64,000 nucleotides of DNA from Pseudoclavibacter terrae (GTDB lineage Bacteria; Actinomycetota; Actinomycetes; Actinomycetales; Microbacteriaceae): contig NZ_WBJX01000002.1 in NCBI RefSeq assembly GCF_008831075.1, forward strand, positions 310,001 to 374,000. The letters run 5' to 3'. Of the stretch, positions 1 to 8,092 are shown piece by piece. The position numbers were made by a program, and so were the translations under genes. Within the stretch, counting starts at the first letter, position 1, and every line of letters starts with the position of its first letter. The notes under the pieces were generated by a model. That model was not told where the DNA came from and did no database searches. It saw only the letters and a program-made list of their open reading frames with translations.

Positions 1-2113
1 GCGATTCCTCATCGCGTCGCTGTCGATGCCGGATTGGGCCTCCGTGCACGGAGCCTCCGGCGTGGTCCTCAGGCCCCGAGACCTCGCCTTCGACGCGTCG
101 GAGCTGAACGCGGTCCTGGCAGCCAACGCGCCAGGCTCGCCTCGAGAACTTCGGATGCAGCTCCTCGACTCGTTCGCCGGGCATCCGCTCACGACTCGCG
201 TCGCGCTGGAGCGATTCCGGGCCAACGCCCACGCCGAAGGCTGGTCCGTCGTCAGCGGCAGCTCGAGTGCCGCCCTGACGCTGCAGGAGCTGCGTCGATT
301 CGACCCGGCCGAGCTCGACCGCGTCGACGCCGTGCGGATGATGCGCGCCACCAGCGTCCTGCGGCGCCTTTCTCGGGAAGATCTCCACCTGCTCGCGCCG
401 GAGCTGACCGGCGACCACTGGTTCGACCAGCTCGCCTCGTCCCCGTACGGCGTCACGGAGATCAACCCGGTGTCCCTCGACGGCGAGTTCGTCTGGCACG
501 CGGACACCTTCGCGCGCCTCAGCGCCGAGCGTTCACCCCACGAGGTCCGTGCGCTCGCCGCGCGGGCCGTGGCGGCCTTCCCCGGCGAGAGCAACGTCAT
601 GCAGAGGCTCTTCCTCTCCCTCCGGGCCCGCGCCTGGGGCGAAGTCGAGTCGATCGCGCAGCGCCACTTCAGGACCATCTACGAGTACGCCCCACGCGAG
701 ACCGTCGAGGAGATGCTCCAGGCCCCGGCCAGCGTGCTCCCGCGGCTCGTGAGCACGAACCTCCTCATCGCCCTCTTCCGCTGGCGCAGATTCGGCGCCA
801 CACGGAGCGTCCTCCACAGCCTGCGCGAGTCCAGCATCGCCACGACGCGCATCGCCGCCAGCGACCCGATCGGGTTGTTCTCGCAGGTCACGAGGCACTC
901 CCTGGCCACCTCCTTCGGGGGAGACCGTGCCGCTGCCGAACGCTGCCTTCGCGACGCGAAGGCCCTCATCCGGGACGCGGACGGGAAGCTGCACGCCGCC
1001 CTCCACGCGTCGCCCATCGCCCGCGGTCGCTTCGCGGCCGACTGCCTCGTGCTGGTCTGGGCGGCAACCCTCCTCGAGGACATGCCGCTCGCACTCGAGC
1101 TGTCGAACATCGCCGCCGAGCACGGCCAGAGCTTCAACCGCACCGACACCGACGCGCTCCGGCACATCGAGATCATCGGGGTCATCGCCGGCGTGCGTCA
1201 GTCCGACGCAGCCAAGCTCACCGGTCGCTCCCTGCCGGGCTTCGCGGACTGCTTCGACCTGCTCGACAACGGCGAGGAAGCGAAGGCGCGCGACTTGGCG
1301 CGGCAGCTTCGCGACCTCCCCCGTTCCGTCCTCCCGCACGACACCGGGGCGAGCGTGCGCATCCTCCTCGAGGCCCTCGTGGGCGACGAGGACCCGATCG
1401 CCGAGGTCGATGAGCTCCTCGAGCTGAGCGCGGCGTCCTGGCGCGACGGGCTGCCATCCACGCTGCTCACCCTGTCGGCGACGACCTTCTACCTCACGCG
1501 CGGACAGAGCGTGCGCGCCCAGAAGGCGGCGGACTACTCCGGCGCGGAGGGCGACTGCTACGTGAGCGTCGCGCGCGCCCTCGTCGAGCTCGCGAACGGC
1601 CGACCCGGGGAGGCCCTCGCCCACGCCGAAGCCGCCCTCGCCGACGACAAGATCGCCCCGCGCTTCGCGTCCATCGCGCGCACGCTCGCGGCCCTCTGCG
1701 TGCTCCGGCTCGGCAACCTGGATGCGGCCGCCAACCGCATCGCAACGATGGCCACGCAGTGCCTCGACGATCGCAACGCCAGGTTCGCCCTGCGCTTCGC
1801 GACAACAAGCGACGCCGCGCTCATGACCTCCATCAGCGACAGGCTGCCGAAGCGCATCGCCGACCTGCTGGTGGTCTCCGCACTCGACTCGCGGCCCCTC
1901 TCCGACTCCACCGTCGGCGAGGAGCTCTCGAGCGCCGAGATCGAGGTCCTGCGCCTCGTCGGGAGGAACTGGACTAACGCGCAGATCGCCGCGCAGCGCT
2001 TCGTCTCCGTGCATACGGTCCGCGCGCAGCTCCGCAGCGTGTTCCGCAAGCTCGGCGCGAGTGACCGCCGCTCGGCCGTGGCGGCAGCTGAGCGGCGGGG
2101 GCTGCTCGACTAG
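1..2113 (+). CDS. LuxR-family (LAL/MalT-like) transcriptional regulator, 5' end outside window
   Basis: The reading frame is open to the first base, so the N-terminus is missing. The first visible residues (FLIAS...PDWAS, then RPRDLAFDASEL) resemble the end of the NTPase region of large ATP-binding LuxR (LAL) regulators. I therefore do not take the ATG at 26 as the true start. A long helical middle, likely TPR-like, follows. The last 60 residues or so (about 1930-2110) form a LuxR/GerE helix-turn-helix with SSAEIEVLRLVGRNWTNAQI, SVHTVRAQL and FRKLGASDR. By family it should be a DNA-binding transcriptional activator controlled by a ligand or nucleotide; its target is unknown. Its stop overlaps the end of the convergent oleD by four bases, so a link with the olefin operon is possible but unproven. 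Confidence 0.85.
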   Translation, partial: RFLIASLSMPDWASVHGASGVVLRPRDLAFDASELNAVLAANAPGSPRELRMQLLDSFAGHPLTTRVALERFRANAHAEGWSVVSGSSSAALTLQELRRFDPAELDRVDAVRMMRATSVLRRLSREDLHLLAPELTGDHWFDQLASSPYGVTEINPVSLDGEFVWHADTFARLSAERSPHEVRALAARAVAAFPGESNVMQRLFLSLRARAWGEVESIAQRHFRTIYEYAPRETVEEMLQAPASVLPRLVSTNLLIALFRWRRFGATRSVLHSLRESSIATTRIAASDPIGLFSQVTRHSLATSFGGDRAAAERCLRDAKALIRDADGKLHAALHASPIARGRFAADCLVLVWAATLLEDMPLALELSNIAAEHGQSFNRTDTDALRHIEIIGVIAGVRQSDAAKLTGRSLPGFADCFDLLDNGEEAKARDLARQLRDLPRSVLPHDTGASVRILLEALVGDEDPIAEVDELLELSAASWRDGLPSTLLTLSATTFYLTRGQSVRAQKAADYSGAEGDCYVSVARALVELANGRPGEALAHAEAALADDKIAPRFASIARTLAALCVLRLGNLDAAANRIATMATQCLDDRNARFALRFATTSDAALMTSISDRLPKRIADLLVVSALDSRPLSDSTVGEELSSAEIEVLRLVGRNWTNAQIAAQRFVSVHTVRAQLRSVFRKLGASDRRSAVAAAERRGLLD

Positions 2114-3108
2114 CTTCCCTGCGCCTGCGCCGTGCTGCGCGTCGCAGCGGCGTGATCGGCGAGACGCTGCAATCCCTCTTCGAGGGAGACCGCGGGCGAC
2201 CACTCGAGGTCGGCGCGGGTGCGGCGCTGGTCGAACCAGTGCGCGGTCGAGAGCTGCTCGGCGAGGAAGCGCGTCATGGGCGGCTCATCCTGACCCGGTC
2301 GGATGCGCCACACGCCTTCGATGATCGACCCCGCGGCACGAGCCACCCCGGCTGGGATGCGCAGTCGCGGCGGTGGCGCGCCGCCGGCCAGGCAGATGCC
2401 CTCCATGAGCTCGGCGACGGTGCGCGGCTCGCCGTTCGTGATCACGTAGCTGTTGCCGTGCGCGGCGGGCGCTCGACGGAGCGCCGCTGCGATCCCGGTT
2501 GCGGCGTTGTCGACGTAGCAGGAGTCGATGAGCGCGGCTCCGCGTCCGAGGATCGGGAGGGTCCCCTTCGTGGCGCGCTCGAGGATGCGCCCGATGAGCT
2601 GCGTGTCGCCCGGCCCCCAGACGAGGTGGGGACGAACCGCGACCACCGCGAACTCGGGGGCGTCCGCCGCGAGGGCGAGCAGCTCGGCCGTCGCCTTCGT
2701 ACGGGCGTAGCTGCCGTGCGCGAGATCGGGCCTCGCCTCATCGGCGCTCGCGCCGTGGATGGCGGCGCCGAAGTGCGCCACCGACGGGGAGGACACCATG
2801 ACGAAGCGTGTGGCGCCAGCGGCCCTCGCGTGTGCGAGCAGACGCTTCGTTCCCGTGACGTTGACGGCCTCGAACTCGTGTTCCGCGCCGCTCAGCGACA
2901 CCTTGGCGGCGAGGTGCACAACGCCCTCGGCGCCAGCGACGGCTCGTTCGACGGCAGCCTCGTCGGTGACCGATCCGAGCGCATCCGTCACCCCGTCGAT
3001 GCCGCTGGGACCGCGCTGCATCGTCGTGACCTCGTGGCCGCTGTCGCGCAGCTCGGTCGCGACGGCGCGCCCCAGCATTCCGCTCGCGCCCGTGACGAGA
3101 ACCCTCAC
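2110..3108 (-). CDS. oleD: OleD-like NAD(P)H-dependent 2-alkyl-3-ketoacid reductase
   Basis: This is a short-chain dehydrogenase of the extended 3-beta-HSD type, 332 residues. It has an N-terminal Rossmann motif (TGASGMLG, residues 6-13) and a SYARTK catalytic Tyr-Lys motif in the middle. Family enzymes in this gene order reduce the beta-keto acid made by OleA to a beta-hydroxy acid, which OleC then converts to a beta-lactone. The start is a GTG that overlaps the stop of oleBC as GTGA, so translation is probably coupled. It is the last gene of a three-gene minus-strand operon. On sequence alone the fold could be any nucleotide-sugar epimerase or sterol dehydrogenase; the neighbours decide the call. 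Confidence 0.85.
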   Translation of the reverse strand: MRVLVTGASGMLGRAVATELRDSGHEVTTMQRGPSGIDGVTDALGSVTDEAAVERAVAGAEGVVHLAAKVSLSGAEHEFEAVNVTGTKRLLAHARAAGATRFVMVSSPSVAHFGAAIHGASADEARPDLAHGSYARTKATAELLALAADAPEFAVVAVRPHLVWGPGDTQLIGRILERATKGTLPILGRGAALIDSCYVDNAATGIAAALRRAPAAHGNSYVITNGEPRTVAELMEGICLAGGAPPPRLRIPAGVARAAGSIIEGVWRIRPGQDEPPMTRFLAEQLSTAHWFDQRRTRADLEWSPAVSLEEGLQRLADHAAATRSTAQAQGS

Positions 3109-5756
3109 GGCGCCGAGACCCGTTCCCCGGAGAGCGCGCGCTCAGCCCAGGCGGCCAGCGCGCTCCGGTCGATCTTCGAGTTGTGCCTGATGTCGGTGGG
3201 GAGCTCAGGCACGATGAAGGCGGCCGCGATGGGATGCGTCGTGGACGCGCGCAGGGCGTCGGCGAGTTCCGCTTCGGCGACGCGCACCCGACGGGTCGGC
3301 TCCCGCGTCTCGAGCACCGCAACCGCCTGCGCCGTGCCGGCTGGGCCGACCCCGACGACGGCAGCGCGCCGAACCCATGGCAGCGTCTCGAGGTCCTGCT
3401 CGGTGCCGACGGGCGCGAGGGGTCCGTCCGCTGTCACGAACACGTGTGGGAGTCGGCCCTCCACCCAGAGGCGGCCTTCGTCGTCGAGGTGGCCGACGTC
3501 GCCCGTGCGATGCCAGCGCCCCTGTGGGGGCAGTTCGCGCGCTGCGGCGCGGTCCGTCATCGCGAGTCGGTCGTAGCGCTCTTTGAGGTGCGGGGCGCTG
3601 ATGACGATCTCGCCGAGCACGCCGGGCTCGTCGGAGGGCTCGCCCCGCGCGGCTCCAGTGGAGTCGAGGGCGCTGATGCGCACCACGTTGCTGCCGATGG
3701 GCGTGCCCACGCAGACCCCGTCGTCGGGGGCGAGCGCCGCGGCCGAGATGCCGTCGCGGTCGATGTCGGTCACGAGCAGGCACTCGGTCATGCCGTAGGG
3801 CGTGTGCGCGTCGGCGTTCGGCATGAGCGTGCAGGCATCGTCGAGCAGCCTCGCGCCGATGGGCGCGCCCGTCGAGAGGAACGTCTGGACGCGCTCGAGC
3901 GCCGCACGCTGCGTCGCGTCGAGCGCGTCTCGGGTCGCGACGACGTTGAGGATCGCCGCTGGCGACAGGAACACGATGCGGGCGTCCGCCGCGATGACCG
4001 CGTCGGCAACAGCCGTCGCCGTCAGTGTGCGTGGCGAGGTGACGTCCATGTCCGGGGTCACTGATCGTGTTCCGAGGGCCGGGCCGAGCAGCGCGAACGG
4101 CGCGAACCCGGTGACCAGGCCTGATTCGGCGGTGACGCCGTAGGTGTCGCGAAGCGTGTCTCGCACGGCCTGCAGCTGGTGATGCGTGTACACGACGCCC
4201 TTGGCGGGTCCCGTGGAGCCGGAGGTGAAGAGCACCGCTGCGAGGTCGTCGGGGCCGGGGGCATCGGGAAGGGGCGCGCCGCGCCCGAGCTCGGCGACCT
4301 CGGCGAGCGAGTGGGCGACCCCGAGGGCCGCGCGACTGCTGGCGGGGATGCTCGTGGCACTGATGCGGAGGCCCGGCCAGCCGAGCACCTTCGCCGCGGT
4401 CAGCCCGGGGACCTGCCCGATGACGACGTCGGGCCACGCGCCACGGACGGCACGCGAGAGGCCTGTGACGCCGAGGCCCGCGTCCGCGACGACGACGACT
4501 GCGCCGATCCGCAGGCAGGCGTAGACGATGGCGGTGAGGGTCACGCCGGGCTGCACGAGCAGCGAGACGCGGTCTCCGCGGCGGACGCCGACGGCGCTCA
4601 GCCCCGCGGCGAGCTCGTCGACGCGGGCGGCGAGCTGACGCCAGGACACGGCGAGCGGTGCCCCGTCGGGACCGCGGCCCATCTCGAGCGCGGCGACGGA
4701 CGGGTCGTCACGGTGCTCGTCGAGGGCCGCCCACATGGGTGCGGAGCTGTGGACGCTGACCGGGGCGGGGGAGTTCGCCGGCTGCTCGCGCCGGCGCGCA
4801 CGACCGGCGGCGACGTCGTCGAGCCAGGTGAGGAGATGCGTCGCGTACGGGGCGTCCTCGGCGATGAGGTGGCCAGCGCCTTCGAAGCGGTGCACCTCGG
4901 CGTGGGGGAGCCGACGCATGAGGTCGCCGAGGTAGAGGTCGGTGAAGATCGGGTCGCGGGGGCCCCAGAGCAGCAGGGCGGGCACCTCGAGCTTCGCGAC
5001 GCCCGATGAGACTCCGAGCAGCGCTTCGTGGCTCTCGGTGTCCTCGTCGACGGGGATGTCGGCGACGAACTGTTCGATGCCGAGACGCGACGCGCGGTCC
5101 GGGTACGGCGCGGAGTACGCGGCCTTCACCTCGGTCGGAAGAGGGGGATTCGCAAGGGCGAGCGTCGTCCGCAGGAACGCCGGGCTCGTCGACGTGGAAG
5201 CGCGCAGCACCGGACCGAAGCGTGCGAGCCGCAGTGCCGCCGGGATGGGCAGGTCGCTCGGCTGGTCGACGGCGGTGTTGAGGGAGGCGACGGCGGCGAG
5301 CAGCTCGGGGTGGCGGACCGCCCAGCCGAGGGCGACGACGCCGCCCCAGTCGTGGCCGAGCGAGACGACGCGGCCGTCCAGCGCGAGCTCGGCGGTGAGG
5401 GACCCGAGGTCGAGGATGCGCTGCTCGAGCGTGCGTCGCACGTCGGTTCGCTCGGAGAAGCCCATGTCGAGCTGGTCCACCGCGACGACGCGCCAGGCGG
5501 TGCCTCCGGACTCGGCGGCTGCGAGCGACTCGTTGGCGAGGGCGCGCCACAGGTAGGACCACGTCGGGTTGCCGTGCACAGCGAGGACCGTGCCGACCGT
5601 CTCGATGCCGAGCTGCGCCAGCGCCGGCCCGGTGTCGAGGACATGCCAGCCCCGCCGGGTGCCGGCGTCCGCGCCGACGCCCGGAGCATCGACGATGCGG
5701 CTGAACCGGTCTTGGAGCCCGGGCAGGCCGGAGGGTGGGCGTGTGGCCGACCTCAC
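3105..5756 (-). CDS. oleBC: OleBC fusion: beta-lactone decarboxylase plus beta-lactone synthetase
   Basis: One 883-residue protein with two enzymes. Residues 1-315 are an alpha/beta-hydrolase of the haloalkane-dehalogenase type, with HGNPTW at 61-66, nucleophile Asp136 in GHDWGG, Asp267 in GPRDP and His296 in GAGHL. This half matches OleB, which decarboxylates beta-lactones to cis-olefins. After a Pro/Ala/Ser linker (about 320-345) comes an AMP-binding domain with FTSGSTGPAKG at 510-520, matching OleC, which makes the beta-lactone from the beta-hydroxy acid using ATP. Fused OleBC is known in actinobacteria such as Micrococcus luteus. The frame stays open far upstream through oleA, but the GTG at 5756 that overlaps the oleA stop (GTGA) is the credible start; a GTG one codon earlier is possible. 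Confidence 0.9.
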   Translation of the reverse strand: MRSATRPPSGLPGLQDRFSRIVDAPGVGADAGTRRGWHVLDTGPALAQLGIETVGTVLAVHGNPTWSYLWRALANESLAAAESGGTAWRVVAVDQLDMGFSERTDVRRTLEQRILDLGSLTAELALDGRVVSLGHDWGGVVALGWAVRHPELLAAVASLNTAVDQPSDLPIPAALRLARFGPVLRASTSTSPAFLRTTLALANPPLPTEVKAAYSAPYPDRASRLGIEQFVADIPVDEDTESHEALLGVSSGVAKLEVPALLLWGPRDPIFTDLYLGDLMRRLPHAEVHRFEGAGHLIAEDAPYATHLLTWLDDVAAGRARRREQPANSPAPVSVHSSAPMWAALDEHRDDPSVAALEMGRGPDGAPLAVSWRQLAARVDELAAGLSAVGVRRGDRVSLLVQPGVTLTAIVYACLRIGAVVVVADAGLGVTGLSRAVRGAWPDVVIGQVPGLTAAKVLGWPGLRISATSIPASSRAALGVAHSLAEVAELGRGAPLPDAPGPDDLAAVLFTSGSTGPAKGVVYTHHQLQAVRDTLRDTYGVTAESGLVTGFAPFALLGPALGTRSVTPDMDVTSPRTLTATAVADAVIAADARIVFLSPAAILNVVATRDALDATQRAALERVQTFLSTGAPIGARLLDDACTLMPNADAHTPYGMTECLLVTDIDRDGISAAALAPDDGVCVGTPIGSNVVRISALDSTGAARGEPSDEPGVLGEIVISAPHLKERYDRLAMTDRAAARELPPQGRWHRTGDVGHLDDEGRLWVEGRLPHVFVTADGPLAPVGTEQDLETLPWVRRAAVVGVGPAGTAQAVAVLETREPTRRVRVAEAELADALRASTTHPIAAAFIVPELPTDIRHNSKIDRSALAAWAERALSGERVSAP

Positions 5757-6775
5757 CACTTGAGTTCCATCATCGCCGTGTTCAGGCCTGAACCGACCCC
5801 CATGAGCAGCACTCGGTCGTCGCGCTTCAGCGTGCTCGACTGCAGGTCGAGCGTGATCGGGATGGAGGCGGGGCCGACGTTGCCGAGCGTCGGGTACGTC
5901 GTGGGCACTCGCTTCCTGTCGAGGCCGACGGCCTTGACGATCGCGTTCGTGTGCACGCGGGAGACCTGGTGGGTGATGTAGTGGTCCATCGACGACCAGT
6001 TCCAGTCGGCCTGGGCTTCCTTCCAGGCGGAGACGACGAGGTCGAGTCCCCCCTTGAGGAGCGCCTTCGCGTCGGTGAACATGCCCTGGACGCTGCCGAC
6101 GCAGAGCTCGTGGAACTGGGTGGCCGCCCGGGTCACGCCGCCGAGGATCTGGTGGCCCTCCGGATGCTCGTCGGTGCGGCCGAGCACGGCCGCCGCCGCC
6201 CCCGAGCCGAGCGTGAGACTCGCGAACTCGCTCATGAAGTCCTCGCGGCCGATGTCGTCGCGCAGCAGGCGGTTGATGGTGTTGACCTGGATCTCGTCGG
6301 CGTCCTCGCCGTTGACGATGATGGCGTAGCGGATCTGTCCGGCCTCGATCATCTGGGCGGCGAGCGTCATGCCGTTCACGAAGCCCAGGCACGCGTTTGC
6401 GATGTCGAAGTTGACGGCCGAGCTCGGCATCCCCAGACCGTGGTGCATGCGGACGGCAACCGAGGGCTCGAGGTGCGTGCGGGTCACGGAGGTGTTGATG
6501 AGGAGGCCCACGTCGCTGGCGTCGACGCCAGCACGCCGCAGCGCCTCCTGGCCCGCGGCCACGGTCGCGTCGGTGAAGGACTCGCCGTCGGCCCAGTTTC
6601 GCCGTTCGGTGACCCCGGCGACGCGCTCGAGGAGGTTGCCGGGGAGTTTCAACCGCTTCAGGCCCGTGGCGAGCTGGCCTTCGATGTCCGAGGAGGCGGT
6701 GGCCTTCGACGGAAGGCGGCTCGCGACCGACAGCAGCGAGACGTTGTGGAAGCGAGTAGTCGCGTTACCTGTCAT
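5753..6775 (-). CDS. oleA: OleA thiolase-like head-to-head acyl-CoA condensing enzyme
   Basis: A 340-residue thiolase-superfamily protein related to FabH (KAS III). Cys129 (ANACLGF), His269 (YITHQV) and Asn299 (LGNVG) form the catalytic triad. Glu103 lies 26 residues before the Cys, the same spacing as Glu117/Cys143 in the characterised Xanthomonas OleA. OleA condenses two long-chain acyl-CoAs head to head to a 2-alkyl-3-ketoacid. The gene leads the minus-strand operon oleA-oleBC-oleD, with four-base overlaps at both junctions. The start is ATG at 6775; an AGGA about 14 bases upstream is a distant ribosome-binding site. KAS III for fatty-acid initiation is the alternative, but the neighbours argue strongly for OleA. 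Confidence 0.92.
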   Translation of the reverse strand: MTGNATTRFHNVSLLSVASRLPSKATASSDIEGQLATGLKRLKLPGNLLERVAGVTERRNWADGESFTDATVAAGQEALRRAGVDASDVGLLINTSVTRTHLEPSVAVRMHHGLGMPSSAVNFDIANACLGFVNGMTLAAQMIEAGQIRYAIIVNGEDADEIQVNTINRLLRDDIGREDFMSEFASLTLGSGAAAAVLGRTDEHPEGHQILGGVTRAATQFHELCVGSVQGMFTDAKALLKGGLDLVVSAWKEAQADWNWSSMDHYITHQVSRVHTNAIVKAVGLDRKRVPTTYPTLGNVGPASIPITLDLQSSTLKRDDRVLLMGVGSGLNTAMMELKW

Positions 6776-6839
6776 AGATGTGATTTGCGTCCTGAGCCGT
6801 ACGAGGGGTGTGGAGGGGCGTAACCACGTCAGTCTAGGT

Positions 6840-6857
6840 GTTCGACGGTGACCGAAC
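6840..6857. promoter_or_regulatory. Short inverted repeat between oleA and the baeRF gene
   Basis: GTTCG at 6840-6844 and CGAAC at 6853-6857 form an inverted repeat with an 8-base spacer. It lies in the 110-base divergent intergenic region that must hold the promoters of both the olefin operon and the baeRF gene. It could be an operator; no binding protein is known to me, and five-base arms can arise by chance. Confidence 0.3.
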
Positions 6858-6885
6858 TCTCAGGCCGAATCAATAGCGTGCAGAG

Positions 6886-8016
6886 ATGTTGCCAAGTGAT
6901 ATTCCCACCCATGAAGATCTGCTTGAACTGACCGAGTACCGGGGCGAGGGCAGCGTGAGCATCGCCATCCCGGCATCGAGTGCTCCGAGCGAGTCGGAGG
7001 CTCTTCGACTTGAGCTGCGCGCGGCGGTGAGCCAGGCGGCGAAGGAGCTCGAGGCGCTCGGCCTGGACCGGACGCGAATCGCGAAGACCCTCGATCCAGC
7101 GAAGCAGCTGGAGTCCGATCCTGAGTTCTGGCGGGCGCAATCCCGGTCGCTCGTCATCCTCGCCTCACCTGACCGCTTCCGCACCTTCCGCCTCGCGAAT
7201 CGCCTCGGCCAGCATGTCGCCGTCGGCGACCGCTTCGATGTCGGCGCACTCCTGCGGGCCACCACCTTCCCGAACTGCGGGTTCGTGCTCGGGCTCTCCC
7301 GAGGCGAGGTGACGCTCTTCGAGGTGCTCGCCGACGCGAAGCCGCGCCAGCTGCCCATCGAGGGGCTCCCCGACGACCTCCCTCTGGTGCTCGAGCACAC
7401 GACGACGGGCGGACGCTTCGACCGACAGCGAGCGCAGGGCACGACGGGCGACCGCATCGGCCACGAGCGGTTCGCGAGGATCGTGCAGGAGCAGGTCATC
7501 CCGATCCTCCGGGAATCGGGCGCACCGCTCATCCTCGCGGCGACGGGCGACTTCGACACCGCGTACCGGGCCGTGAACGAGTACCCGGGGCTCCTCGAGC
7601 AGCGCATCGGAGCGCATCCCGGGTCGTTGGCCGCCGGCGAGCTCGACGCGAAGGCCCGCGGCATCCTCGACGACCACTACCGCAGCGAGATCAACACGTG
7701 GCGCGAGGAGTTCGGGACGAAGCGCAGCAACGGGCACGCGACGACCTCGATCAACGAGGTGGCGAGGGCCGCGTCGCAGGGCGCCGTCGCTGAGCTCTAC
7801 TTCGACATGGACTCCACGCTCGAGGGGGAGCTCGACGAGCACGGCGGGCTGACGCGCGCCGAGACCCCCGGTCCGCACACCTACGCGATCGTCGACGAGA
7901 TCGCGGCGCGCGCCCTCAAGCACGGCGCGAAGGTCAGGGCAGTGCGCAGGGGCGACCTGGTCGACGGTGCGGAGGTGGCCGCGACGCTGCGCTACCCGCT
8001 GGACGCCACCGCGTAG
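6886..8016 (+). CDS. baeRF-type (bacterial eRF1/Pelota-like) protein
   Basis: A 376-residue soluble protein that I place in the bacterial archaeo-eukaryotic release-factor-like (baeRF) group, from its overall order: an N-terminal helical segment, a central Rossmann-like region (SLVILASPDRFRTFRL, then TFPNCGFVLGLSRGEVTLFEV), and a C-terminal eRF1-domain-3-like segment (AELYFDMDSTLEGEL, then AARALKHGAKVRAVRRGDL). Members are suspected to act on ribosomes or RNA, but few have been tested. No signal peptide or membrane segment is visible. It is divergent from oleA and convergent with the antiporter gene. I am fairly sure of the family and unsure of the role; a plain 'hypothetical protein' would be the conservative alternative. 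Confidence 0.6.
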   Translation: MLPSDIPTHEDLLELTEYRGEGSVSIAIPASSAPSESEALRLELRAAVSQAAKELEALGLDRTRIAKTLDPAKQLESDPEFWRAQSRSLVILASPDRFRTFRLANRLGQHVAVGDRFDVGALLRATTFPNCGFVLGLSRGEVTLFEVLADAKPRQLPIEGLPDDLPLVLEHTTTGGRFDRQRAQGTTGDRIGHERFARIVQEQVIPILRESGAPLILAATGDFDTAYRAVNEYPGLLEQRIGAHPGSLAAGELDAKARGILDDHYRSEINTWREEFGTKRSNGHATTSINEVARAASQGAVAELYFDMDSTLEGELDEHGGLTRAETPGPHTYAIVDEIAARALKHGAKVRAVRRGDLVDGAEVAATLRYPLDATA

Positions 8017-8037
8017 GCCGGCGACAGGGCCCGACGG

Positions 8038-8079
8038 GGGTGGGGTGCGGACTCGGATCGAGTCGGCGCCCCACCCTTT
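8038..8079. terminator. Bidirectional rho-independent terminator
   Basis: A long stem lies between two convergent genes: outer arms GGGTGGGG (8038-8045) and CCCCACCC (8069-8076), inner arms GACTCG (8050-8055) and CGAGTC (8059-8064), loop GAT, then TTT. It should end the baeRF transcript and possibly the antiporter transcript from the other side. Confidence 0.8.
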
Positions 8080-8092
8080 CCCGTGCGTCCCC

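Noticed and set aside
5757-6392. N-terminal extension of the OleBC protein into oleA
   Set aside because: This stretch is Arg/His/Pro-rich antiframe sequence of oleA; the GTGA overlap start at 5756 gives a normal OleB N-terminus.
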